NCBI GenBank assembly: GCA_030592145.1
Contig: JAUVKJ010000070.1
Span: forward strand, 1 to 7,711
Source: Bacteroides sp.
Lineage (GTDB): Bacteria > Bacteroidota > Bacteroidia > Bacteroidales > SM23-62
Direction: 5' to 3'
DNA: 7,711 nucleotides
The notes under the pieces are model-generated. The model did no database searches. It was not told the origin of the DNA and saw only the letters and a program-made list of their open reading frames with translations. A program made the position numbers and the translations under genes. How positions within the stretch are numbered: the first letter of the stretch is position 1; the number at the start of each line of letters is the position of its first letter. Positions 1-6,758 of the stretch are shown here, in pieces.

Positions 1-276
1 GATAAAAACTCAGAAACCCTAAAGCTAATACAGCGGTTAAGAAACGAAGCACATCGCTTCGGGATTACCTTTCACAGAGATCGAAGAGAAAAATCAATGA
101 CCACATCGGAGCTGGATTCCATAAGGGGTATCGGAGAGAAGACAACAGGACTTCTCTGGAATAGTTTTGATTCAATAAATATGATGAAATTAGCTGATAT
201 TGAGGAACTTGCAGAAGTCGTGGGAAGAAAAAAAGCTGGAATACTGAAAGATCATTTTTTACGTTCAACGACGTAA
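1..276 (+). CDS. uvrC: UvrABC excinuclease subunit C, C-terminal end (5' part lies outside the window)
   Basis: UvrC makes the two incisions flanking a DNA lesion in nucleotide excision repair, after damage recognition by UvrA and UvrB. The first 276 bases read in frame as the last 91 residues of the protein, ending in TAA. Seen here: the motif NEAHRFGITFHR at residues 15-26, which closes the RNase H-like endonuclease domain that cuts on the 5' side. By my alignment from memory, H18 corresponds to E. coli H538. After it comes the start of a tandem helix-hairpin-helix DNA-binding domain, SELDSIRGIGEKTTGLL, with a GIG hairpin. The second hairpin (LAEVVGRKKAGIL) is shortened relative to the usual PGIS form. 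The gene converges on the prenyl synthase gene and overlaps it by 25 bp, so no terminator fits between them. The family call is very likely right; the start and the upstream domains are not visible. Confidence 0.93.
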   Translation, partial: DKNSETLKLIQRLRNEAHRFGITFHRDRREKSMTTSELDSIRGIGEKTTGLLWNSFDSINMMKLADIEELAEVVGRKKAGILKDHFLRSTT

Positions 277-1226
277 TTCACAAGCTTGGATAAAGCGACA
301 TTGTGCTCATTATCAGGAAGATCTTTTAAAATTGCCAGAGCTTCATCCCTGTACTCAATCATTTTTTCCTCTGAATATTCAAGGCCATTGTTGGAAATGG
401 CAAATTCGATCACCTCTTGAACTTTTTTTGTATTGTTATTGTGTTTTTTTATGGTATTGATGATCCGTTTTCGTTCTGGCGCAGAACAATTTTCGAGCGC
501 ATGTATCAGTGGAAGCGTGAATTTCTTTTCCTTGATATCATTTCCGGTAGGCTTTCCGATAAGCCCCCTTTTCTGATAATCAAAAAGATCATCCTTGATT
601 TGAAAAGCCATCCCTACCTTTTCTCCAAAAAGTTTCATCCGTTCGGTAAGCACAGGATCCTGGCAGGCTGACCAGGCTCCGCATGCTGTACTGGCAGCAA
701 TAAAAGTAGCGGTTTTCTTGTGGATGATTTCAAAGTACTCGTCTTTGGTTATGTTAAGTTTGCGTGATTTCTGCATCTGAAATAGTTCCCCTTCGCTCAT
801 TTCCCTTACTGCATCTGATACCAGTTTCAATAATTCATGTTCGTTTTTTTCGACGGCCAGAAGCATTCCCCGTGAGAAAAGATAATCTCCCAAAAGAACG
901 GAAACCTTTGATTTCCATAGAGCATTGATCGAGAAAACCCCCCGGCGTTCATAGGATTCATCTACGACATCATCGTGGACCAAGGTAGCTGTATGAAGTA
1001 ATTCGATCAGGCAGGCCGCATTGTAGGTGGAAGGAGTTACCCCACCGGACATTCCGGCGCACAGAAAAACAAACATCGGGCGGATCTGTTTTCCTTTTCT
1101 TCGGAGGATGTAATTGGTGATAATATTCAGCAAGGGGATGTTGCTTTTTATCGATTCACGAAAATGCTTTTCAAACTGTTGCATTTCAGGGTAAATCGGT
1201 TTCCTTATTTCTTCAAGAAGAGACAT
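252..1226 (-). CDS. Long-chain (all-E) polyprenyl diphosphate synthase, octaprenyl/heptaprenyl type
   Basis: A 324-residue trans-isoprenyl diphosphate synthase. It condenses isopentenyl diphosphate units onto an allylic primer to build the chain used for menaquinone or other isoprenoid quinones. Seen here: GKQIRP at 45-50 (pyrophosphate contacts); the first Asp-rich motif DDVVD (D85, D86, D89) followed by RRG; the second motif KDDLFD (D212, D213, D216); and GND-KEKKFTLPLI downstream. The length fits the family. The residues 4 and 5 positions before the first motif are small (T81, A80), which in this family favours long products over C15 or C20; that is an inference and does not fix chain length. 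ATG at 1226 is taken because MSLLEEIRKPI matches a normal N-terminus; no clear Shine-Dalgarno precedes it. The gene is transcribed divergently from arsR. The symbol ispB is often used for such genes but is not certain here. The 3' end overlaps uvrC by 25 bp. Confidence 0.93.
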   Translation of the reverse strand: MSLLEEIRKPIYPEMQQFEKHFRESIKSNIPLLNIITNYILRRKGKQIRPMFVFLCAGMSGGVTPSTYNAACLIELLHTATLVHDDVVDESYERRGVFSINALWKSKVSVLLGDYLFSRGMLLAVEKNEHELLKLVSDAVREMSEGELFQMQKSRKLNITKDEYFEIIHKKTATFIAASTACGAWSACQDPVLTERMKLFGEKVGMAFQIKDDLFDYQKRGLIGKPTGNDIKEKKFTLPLIHALENCSAPERKRIINTIKKHNNNTKKVQEVIEFAISNNGLEYSEEKMIEYRDEALAILKDLPDNEHNVALSKLVNYVVERKK

Positions 1227-1272
1227 CCGCCAGTGAGCTGTTTGTTGAAGCGTTAAAAATAGGAATAAATTA

Positions 1273-1292
1273 ATTCAATAAATTGGTTGAAT
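1273..1292. promoter_or_regulatory. 20-bp imperfect palindrome, candidate operator between divergent genes
   Basis: Perfect 6-bp arms ATTCAA (1273-1278) and TTGAAT (1287-1292) flank a centre holding AATT (1281-1284). It lies 47 bp upstream of the prenyl synthase start and about 100 bp upstream of arsR. ATTCA/TGAAT half-sites with short spacing are a common form of ArsR/SmtB operators, and the same ATTCA half occurs in the palindrome over the arsR promoter. Binding by the neighbouring ArsR protein is inference; AT-rich DNA yields such palindromes by chance. Confidence 0.4.
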
Positions 1293-1341
1293 GGATAAAA
1301 ACATTTTAAATCACTGATATTTATATAGATGATTTACGAAT

Positions 1342-1363
1342 AGATATTCATATATTTGTATCT
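1342..1363. promoter_or_regulatory. Imperfect palindrome overlapping the arsR promoter, candidate ArsR operator
   Basis: Arms AGATA (1342-1346) and TATCT (1359-1363) are exact reverse complements around a central ATATAT (1350-1355); 8 of 11 base pairs match. A shifted reading centred one base to the right (1346-1361, ATTCA...TTGTAT) matches 6 of 8 pairs. The palindrome fully covers the TATATTTG box, so a bound repressor would block the promoter. ArsR/SmtB repressors typically autoregulate from such sites. Function is inferred from position and symmetry only. Confidence 0.4.
1351..1358 (+). promoter_or_regulatory. Bacteroidota-type -7 promoter element for arsR-queD-polA
   Basis: TATATTTG is an exact match to TAnnTTTG, the -7 element used by the primary sigma factor of Bacteroidota. 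It ends 30 bp before the arsR ATG, which would give a leader of about 25 nt. No good -33 TTTG sits at the usual distance: the nearest TTTA words, at 1333 and 1320, give spacers of 14 and 27. The call therefore rests on one element plus position. Confidence 0.5.
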
Positions 1364-1378
1364 GTAAATAACACTAAA

Positions 1379-1383
1379 AGAGG
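1379..1383 (+). promoter_or_regulatory. Ribosome binding site of the arsR-family gene
   Basis: AGAGG lies 5 nt before the ATG at 1389. It is purine-rich and well spaced, and one of the few recognisable Shine-Dalgarno-like sequences in the window. It supports the chosen start. Confidence 0.5.
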
Positions 1384-1388
1384 TTAAA

Positions 1389-1688
1389 ATGAAATTTAAC
1401 AAACTGAGTCCGGAAGAATTAGAAAGGGCGGCAAATATGTTGAAGGCAATTGCTCACCCGATAAGGATTGCAATTCTGAATTATCTGGACGATGGTAAAA
1501 AACTTACCGTATCTGAGATTCATAAACTACTAAAGATTGAACAATCTACTACTTCTCACCACCTGGGCATACTGAAGGATAAAGGTGTGCTATCCTCAAA
1601 AAGAGAAGGGAAGAACACATATTATTTTTTAAAGCACGAAAATCTGAGCACTATCGTTGACTGCATAAATCAGTGTGCCTGTATCTAA
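1389..1688 (+). CDS. ArsR/SmtB-family winged-helix transcriptional regulator with a cysteine-rich C-terminus
   Basis: A 99-residue single-domain DNA-binding protein of the ArsR/SmtB family: dimeric repressors that usually leave DNA when they bind a metal, metalloid or other ligand. Seen here: an N-terminal helix ending in LKAIAHPIRIAILNYL (residues 18-33), a family signature; helix-turn-helix VSEIHKLLKIEQSTTSHHLGILKDKGVL (41-68) with the recognition segment STTSHHLGILK; and the beta wing SSKREGKNTYYFL (69-81). The classic alpha-3 CxC metal site is absent, as are the usual alpha-5 Asp/His ligands. The only cysteines are C92, C96 and C98 in the tail DCINQCACI, a possible thiol-based ligand or redox site. 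The gene follows a promoter-like box covered by a palindrome, suggesting autoregulation, and runs straight into queD (ATG 5 nt after its stop). The family is certain; the ligand and target genes are unknown. Confidence 0.9.
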   Translation: MKFNKLSPEELERAANMLKAIAHPIRIAILNYLDDGKKLTVSEIHKLLKIEQSTTSHHLGILKDKGVLSSKREGKNTYYFLKHENLSTIVDCINQCACI

Positions 1689-1693
1689 GGGAT

Positions 1694-2143
1694 ATGGCAA
1701 AAATCAGGGTTACCAAGAGTTTTACATTCGAAATGGCCCATGCCCTCTGGAATTATGACGGACCCTGCCGTAATATACACGGACATTCATACCAGCTGTA
1801 TGTAACCGTCATCGGAGAAACCAATCCGGATCAGGGCAGCACAAAACTGGGCATGGTTATGGATTTTTCCGATCTTAAAAAGGTAGTAAAAAACACCATT
1901 GTGGATGTGTTTGATCATTCTGTGGTAATAAGCTCGAAAGCCAGCCAACCCGAAATACAAAGGGTGGAACAAATGTTTGACAAATTCTATGTATTTGATT
2001 ATCAGCCTACCTGTGAAAATCTTGTGACGGATATGGCTTCAAGGATCAAATCTGTGCTTCCCGCGAATATATCCTTGTTTAGTCTCAAGCTGGCTGAAAC
2101 GGCAACTTCCTGCGCGGAGTGGTTTGCCTCTGAAAATCCCTAG
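1694..2143 (+). CDS. queD: 6-carboxy-tetrahydropterin synthase / 6-pyruvoyl-tetrahydropterin synthase family protein (QueD-like)
   Basis: A 149-residue zinc-dependent T-fold enzyme. QueD converts dihydroneopterin triphosphate to 6-carboxy-tetrahydropterin, the first committed step toward queuosine and other 7-deazaguanines. Seen here: zinc ligands H16 (MAHAL), H29 and H31 (IHGH); catalytic C25 in a CxxxHGH arrangement, the QueD-type spacing rather than CxxxxxHGH of eukaryotic PTPS; D74-H75 (DHSVV); PTCEN around E108; and E135 (LAETATS), which binds the pterin. It is longer than E. coli QueD, mainly from an insert at about 78-100 between the DH motif and PTCEN. I start at ATG 1694 because MAKIRVTKSFTFEMAHAL is a normal N-terminus; an in-frame GTG at 1673 would add seven residues and overlap arsR. 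AAGGG at 1687-1691 is very close to this ATG. It is probably cotranscribed with arsR and polA. A related pterin role other than queuosine synthesis cannot be excluded. Confidence 0.85.
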   Translation: MAKIRVTKSFTFEMAHALWNYDGPCRNIHGHSYQLYVTVIGETNPDQGSTKLGMVMDFSDLKKVVKNTIVDVFDHSVVISSKASQPEIQRVEQMFDKFYVFDYQPTCENLVTDMASRIKSVLPANISLFSLKLAETATSCAEWFASENP

Positions 2144-2158
2144 GTTAACAGTCTTTTA

Positions 2159-4969
2159 ATGGAACAGAAGAAATTATTTTTACTTGACGCCTATGCGTTG
2201 ATCTACAGAGCTTATTATGCCTTCATCAGGGCACAGATGATCAATTCAAAGGGAATTAACACCTCGGCAATATACGGGTTTACAGCAACACTGGAAGAGA
2301 TTCTGCGGACCGAATCACCAAGCCATATCGGAGTCGTGTTCGATCCACCGGGACCGAATTTCAGACACGAAAAATTTCCCGCATACAAAGCCAACAGGGA
2401 AGCTACACCGGAAGAGATAAAGCTTTCCGTGCCTTGGATAAAGAAAATCCTCGGGGCATTTAATATACCTGTTATAGAAGTGGAAGGATATGAGGCAGAT
2501 GATGTTATAGGTACCCTGGCTTTAAAAGCCGGCTCCGAAGGATTCCTGGTATATATGATGACCCCTGACAAGGATTATACACAGCTGGTAAGCGATAATG
2601 TTTTAATGTATAAGCCAAAGCGTTCAGGGAATGAAGCGGAAATTATTGGTGTTCAGGAAGTAAAGGATATTTTCATGGTTGACAATCCCCGGCAGGTAAT
2701 TGATGTGATGGCATTATGGGGAGACAGCTCTGATAATATACCGGGAGCTCCCGGAATCGGCGAAAAAACTGCGAAAAAACTAATTTCGACTTACAAATCA
2801 ATTGAAAATCTTTTTGATCATATAGAAGAACTGAAAGGGAAGCAGAAGGAAAGCATCACCCAGAACCAGGAACAGATACGTTTAGCCAAAGATCTGGTAA
2901 CTATACGTCTGGATGTTCCGGTCGAATTCAATGAACAGGAACTGGTCTATGGCAGGGCAAACAAGGAAAACCTTACAGCCCTGTTCCGGGAACTTGAATT
3001 TACAACGCTGGCAACAAGAGTATTATCTGCCATGGACCCTTCGGATGACAATTCAGTCGAAACATCTTCAGGAGATGCTTCATACGGCGTTTTTTCACCG
3101 GAGCAGGGCAATTTATTCGAAGCACCTTCCGCGTTGAATACCGCATATTCGCATTTAAAGACCCTGCAGGATGTGGAGCATCATTACAATTATATCGACA
3201 CTACGGAAAAAGCAAAAGCTCTCGCAGAATCAATGAAAGAACTAAAGGCCTTATGTTTTGATACTGAAACTACCGACCTGAATGCTCTTGAGGCCGAACT
3301 GGTAGGGATGGCTTTCGCCTGGGAGCCTCATAAGGGATGGTATGTTCCCGTTCCTGCTGACAGGAAGGAGGCAATAAAGATCGTTGAGATATTCAGACCT
3401 GTTCTGGAGAATGAGGGTATATTGAAAGTTGGACAGAACCTGAAGTATGATATTCAGGTTTTGAAAAATTACGAGCTTAGTACAAAGGGTGCGCTGTTTG
3501 ATACCATGATTGCGCATTATCTGTTACAGCCGGAGCAAAAACACGGCCTTGATTTCCTGGCTGAAGCATATCTCGGATATCGCAACATAACGACAGAGGA
3601 CCTGATAGGAAAAAAGGGAGAAAAACAAGGTAGCATGAGGGATGTGGCGCCGGAAAGGATATGTGACTATGCATGCGAGGATGCCGATATTACATGGCAG
3701 TTATACATCTTTTTTGAGCATGAGATCAATAAAGTGGGACTGGAGAATCTTTCGGCCGATCTTGAATTTCCACTGATTTCCGTTCTGTGCAGCATGGAGG
3801 AATCAGGAGTAAAACTTGACGGGGGAGCTCTTAACAAGTACGCCAGGGTTCTGGAATCGGAACTGCTTGTATTACGAGATTCAATATATGAGCTGGCAGG
3901 TGAGGAGTTCAATATTTCTTCACCCAAACAACTGGGAGAGATCTTGTTTGAGAAACTTAAGATAAGTCCGGATGCAAAAAGGACAAAATCAAAGCAGTAT
4001 TCCACAAGTGAAGATGTGCTGGTTAAACTGGCAGATAAACATCCTGTTATCAATAAAGTATTGGAATTCCGAACCTTGAAGAAGTTGCTTTCAACGTATG
4101 TAGAAGCTTTGCCCAAAATGATCAACCCAAGGACCGGTAGGATCCATACATCTTACAACCAGGCTGTGACTGCAACGGGACGTCTCAGCTCAAACAAACC
4201 AAACCTGCAGAACATACCCATTCGTGAAGAGAAGGGAAGGGAAATACGAAAGGCATTCATTCCGCGAAGCGATGAATACATATTACTTTCTGCAGATTAC
4301 AGCCAGATTGAACTTAGAATTATGGCCCATATGAGCGGGGATCAATTAATGCGGGAGGCTTTTCAGAAAGGAGAGGACATCCATACCTCGACTGCCTCAA
4401 AGATTTTCAAAATATCTCCAGGGGAAGTTACGAGGGAACAGAGGGGGAAGGCCAAAACGGCTAACTTCGGAATTATTTATGGAATTTCTGCGTTCGGACT
4501 GGCACAGCGGATGAACATACCAAGGAAGGAAGCCAAAGAATTAATAGATAGTTATTTCAGCACATACACACGGGTCAGGGAATACATGAATGAGTGTATT
4601 GCAGCGGCCCGTCAGAACAATTATGTGGAAACCATGTTGGGCAGGCGAAGGTATCTTCGTGATATAAATTCGAGAAATGCCGTTGTACGTGGGTTTGCCG
4701 AAAGAAATGCAATTAATGCACCCATCCAGGGATCCGCGGCGGATATAATAAAGATCGCCATGATCAGAATACAGAACAAGCTTGAAAGCTCTGGAAAACG
4801 AAGCAAAATGATCCTACAGGTACACGATGAACTGGTTTTTGATGTGTATGAACCGGAACTCGATACGGTCAGGCAAATGGTTATACGGGAAATGGAGAGC
4901 GCTTACGAATTATCGGTTCCGCTGGTGGTAGATTACGGTACAGGAAAGAACTGGCTGGAAGCACATTAA
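2159..4969 (+). CDS. polA: DNA polymerase I, full length with 5'-nuclease, proofreading and polymerase domains
   Basis: A 936-residue family A polymerase that removes RNA primers and fills gaps in replication and excision repair. The 5' nuclease domain (about 1-290) keeps its acidic residues: D10 in LLDAYALIYRAYYA, D114/D115 in GYEADDVIG, D137/D139 in TPDKDY, and D189/D192 in GDSSDNIPGAPGIGEKTA. After a poorly conserved linker (about 290-345), the 3'-5' exonuclease domain has a complete DEDDy set: D368 and E370 (FDTET), D431 (NLKYD), Y504 and D508 (YACEDAD). Proofreading therefore looks active, unlike Taq-type enzymes. The polymerase domain has motif A D713 (LLSADYSQIELR), motif B R762/K766/F770/Y774 (QRGKAKTANFGIIYG) and motif C D890/E891 (QVHDELVFDV). 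F770 is the residue that disfavours dideoxynucleotides. The ATG comes 15 bp after the queD stop with no clear Shine-Dalgarno, so cotranscription is likely. The TAA overlaps the convergent protease stop. Confidence 0.98.
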   Translation: MEQKKLFLLDAYALIYRAYYAFIRAQMINSKGINTSAIYGFTATLEEILRTESPSHIGVVFDPPGPNFRHEKFPAYKANREATPEEIKLSVPWIKKILGAFNIPVIEVEGYEADDVIGTLALKAGSEGFLVYMMTPDKDYTQLVSDNVLMYKPKRSGNEAEIIGVQEVKDIFMVDNPRQVIDVMALWGDSSDNIPGAPGIGEKTAKKLISTYKSIENLFDHIEELKGKQKESITQNQEQIRLAKDLVTIRLDVPVEFNEQELVYGRANKENLTALFRELEFTTLATRVLSAMDPSDDNSVETSSGDASYGVFSPEQGNLFEAPSALNTAYSHLKTLQDVEHHYNYIDTTEKAKALAESMKELKALCFDTETTDLNALEAELVGMAFAWEPHKGWYVPVPADRKEAIKIVEIFRPVLENEGILKVGQNLKYDIQVLKNYELSTKGALFDTMIAHYLLQPEQKHGLDFLAEAYLGYRNITTEDLIGKKGEKQGSMRDVAPERICDYACEDADITWQLYIFFEHEINKVGLENLSADLEFPLISVLCSMEESGVKLDGGALNKYARVLESELLVLRDSIYELAGEEFNISSPKQLGEILFEKLKISPDAKRTKSKQYSTSEDVLVKLADKHPVINKVLEFRTLKKLLSTYVEALPKMINPRTGRIHTSYNQAVTATGRLSSNKPNLQNIPIREEKGREIRKAFIPRSDEYILLSADYSQIELRIMAHMSGDQLMREAFQKGEDIHTSTASKIFKISPGEVTREQRGKAKTANFGIIYGISAFGLAQRMNIPRKEAKELIDSYFSTYTRVREYMNECIAAARQNNYVETMLGRRRYLRDINSRNAVVRGFAERNAINAPIQGSAADIIKIAMIRIQNKLESSGKRSKMILQVHDELVFDVYEPELDTVRQMVIREMESAYELSVPLVVDYGTGKNWLEAH

Positions 4970-6663
4970 TAATTTTTATGCGCATGGACGGCCGCTGAAG
5001 ATCCGTTCAGGGTACTGATGCAAAGTTCAGGATCACCGAGAATTTCGATGGCCTTATCCACTTCCTGATCCTTGTCGAGAGATGCCTGAATCCTACCTCT
5101 CTGATAGTAAAAACGTACTGCGATTTCTTCTTTCAGCAGTTGACTGATCTCTTCGCTGAAATTGTCAAGATCTTTTTCATTATTATGGGCAAGCTTGCTT
5201 TCCAGGGAAATGAAATCAGCTTCAGCCAGCTCGTAGTATTTCTCACGCTTTGCAGTTTCAATAAGCTTTTTAAGTGATGCTTCGCTCCGGGTATCATAGC
5301 TGAATTCACGCGAAGAAACCAGATGTCTGAATTCAACGCAATCTTCAGGGGATAATTCGAAATCTTCAAGAGGGCCAATATTATCGTAGCGGGCGGCAAA
5401 AATGGTAGCGTAATCAAAGATAACATTCTGGGTAAAAAGTGCAATGGTGATCTGGCTAAGGGTTTCAGGATACGTTGAAAAATCCGGATGGATGCCCCCT
5501 CCGTCAAAAACACTTCTTCCATTACGAGTCTGATACTCGGATATAAGAGAATCAGGAATGCTGCCCACGCTACCGTCCTCATTACGGTGTGAATAATCAA
5601 GGGCCTGAATACAGCGGCCGGAAGGAATATAATATTTTGCTGTAGTGACCTTAAGCCGTGTATTATAACTGAGTTCACGGGTGGTCTGCACCAGTCCCTT
5701 TCCAAATGTACGCTGCCCGATGATCACCGCCCTGTCAAGATCCTGGAGAGATCCTGCAACGATCTCCGAGGCTGAAGCTGAGCCCCTGTTAACCAGGACC
5801 GCTACCAGTATCGATGTATCTACAGGTGTAAACCGGGTATGGTATACCTTATCCCATTGTTTTACCCTGCCACGTGTGCTGACAATCTCCTGTCCTTGCG
5901 GAATGAAAAGGTTCGCCACATCAACCGCTTCAATGAGCAGTCCCCCGGGATTACTACGAAGATCAAGCACCACAGCCTTCATGGCACGGTTTTTCTTGAG
6001 TTTCTGAAGTGCAGATTTGGTTTCCTGGGCAGCCCCGGTCGTGAAATTAGCCAGACGGATGTAAGCTACATGATCATTAAGCATGCCATAATAGGGCACA
6101 TTGGAAATAGTGATTTTTTTCCTGACCAGAGAGATCTCCAAGGTTTCAGGATGGCCATATCTGCGGATACTTACAGTAAGAGGAGTATTGGGTTTGCCTT
6201 TTAGTTTTTCGCTTATTTGGCTGATCTCAAAGTTTTTTATGGATTCCCCGTCAATGGCAATGAGGGTATCTCCTGCGCGGAGACCGGCGTTGGCTGCAGG
6301 GAATCCCTCATAGGGTTCGGCAATGATCGCATAATCCCCGTTCCTGCGGATCAATGAGCCGATCCCCCCGTATTCTCCGGTGGTCATGAAAATAAAATTT
6401 TCGCGATCCGATTCAGGAATATAAACAGTATAGGGATCCAGTTCCTTCAACATTCCAATGATGCTGTTTTCAACAAGTTTTTCGGGATTTGTTTTATCCA
6501 CGTAAAACAGGTTCAGCTCCCGAAACAGGGAATAATAGATCTCCAGGCTTTTGACCAGTTTGAAATCATCGTTGGAAGATGCAATGAAAAGTACTGAACT
6601 TACCGAAATCAGTGTAATCATTGCAAAGACACCAAGCCTCCGGTTCCATTTCTTTCTGCTCAT
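4966..6663 (-). CDS. S41-family carboxy-terminal processing protease (CtpA/Prc type) with PDZ domain
   Basis: A 565-residue envelope serine protease that cleaves proteins near their C-termini. Residues 3-9 are basic (RKKWNRR) and 10-30 hydrophobic, with no lipobox cysteine or clean signal-peptidase site, so it is probably an uncleaved anchor or signal peptide placing the enzyme in the periplasm. The PDZ domain (about 93-182) has the GEYGGIG carboxylate-binding loop and GLRAGDTLIAIDG. The catalytic core has the substrate-platform sequence VVLDLRSNPGGLL (231-243), nucleophile S297 in GSASASEI, general base K322 in GQRTFGKGLVQ, and Q326. The S-K spacing of 25 matches characterised family members. 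GGGIHPD (388-394) closes the core. A charged, mostly helical tail of about 170 residues follows. ATG at 6663 has no strong Shine-Dalgarno but sits behind a TATATTTG box. The stop interlocks with polA's. pbpC lies upstream on the same strand. The substrate is unknown. Confidence 0.93.
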   Translation of the reverse strand: MSRKKWNRRLGVFAMITLISVSSVLFIASSNDDFKLVKSLEIYYSLFRELNLFYVDKTNPEKLVENSIIGMLKELDPYTVYIPESDRENFIFMTTGEYGGIGSLIRRNGDYAIIAEPYEGFPAANAGLRAGDTLIAIDGESIKNFEISQISEKLKGKPNTPLTVSIRRYGHPETLEISLVRKKITISNVPYYGMLNDHVAYIRLANFTTGAAQETKSALQKLKKNRAMKAVVLDLRSNPGGLLIEAVDVANLFIPQGQEIVSTRGRVKQWDKVYHTRFTPVDTSILVAVLVNRGSASASEIVAGSLQDLDRAVIIGQRTFGKGLVQTTRELSYNTRLKVTTAKYYIPSGRCIQALDYSHRNEDGSVGSIPDSLISEYQTRNGRSVFDGGGIHPDFSTYPETLSQITIALFTQNVIFDYATIFAARYDNIGPLEDFELSPEDCVEFRHLVSSREFSYDTRSEASLKKLIETAKREKYYELAEADFISLESKLAHNNEKDLDNFSEEISQLLKEEIAVRFYYQRGRIQASLDKDQEVDKAIEILGDPELCISTLNGSSAAVHAHKNY

Positions 6664-6689
6664 AATAAAGTATTCTATGCGATGGATGA

Positions 6690-6697
6690 CAAATATA
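6690..6697 (-). promoter_or_regulatory. Bacteroidota-type -7 promoter element for the S41 protease gene
   Basis: Read on the minus strand this is TATATTTG, an exact TAnnTTTG match and identical to the box before arsR. It lies 26 bp upstream of the protease ATG, giving a leader of about 20 nt. A TTTG (complement of CAAA at 6723-6726) lies 25 nt further upstream, longer than the usual spacer, so the -33 element is uncertain. It suggests the protease gene has its own promoter rather than depending only on readthrough from pbpC. Confidence 0.5.
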
Positions 6698-6729
6698 CAT
6701 GATAATAGCGGATATCAGGATCCAAAGAT

Positions 6730-6758
6730 TTAAAACAGGGAGTTTTTAACTTTTTTTT
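6730..6758 (+). terminator. Weak AT-rich stem-loop followed by eight T on the + strand
   Basis: TTAAAAC (6730-6736) can pair with GTTTTTAA (6742-6749, one bulged T) around the loop AGGGA; C and T8 (6751-6758) follow. The shape is that of an intrinsic terminator for + strand transcripts, yet both flanking genes are on the minus strand, where the U-run would precede the hairpin. The stem holds one G-C pair. It may act on antisense transcription, or be only AT-rich intergenic DNA. Confidence 0.2.

Noticed and set aside
1254..1261. Minus-strand TATTTTTA as a -7 box for the prenyl synthase gene
   Set aside because: It matches seven of eight TAnnTTTG positions, but the final G is missing and no TTTG lies at proper spacing; in AT-rich DNA this is weak.
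1673..1693. Upstream in-frame GTG start for the queD-like gene, adding seven residues
   Set aside because: It would overlap arsR by 16 nt with no ribosome binding site, and the family N-terminus begins naturally at MAKIRVTKSF (ATG 1694).
3667..4125. 152-codon minus-strand open frame opposite polA
   Set aside because: It is antisense to conserved polymerase sequence, low in complexity and rich in serine, as expected of a shadow frame.
4978..4985. Palindrome ATGCGCAT just after polA, as a possible terminator
   Set aside because: It is a short uninterrupted palindrome with no loop and no T-run after it, and it lies in the coding end of the protease gene.
5133..5705. 190-codon minus-strand open frame inside the S41 protease gene
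   Set aside because: It lies wholly within a gene with intact catalytic motifs, in another frame of the same strand; the translation shows no domain.
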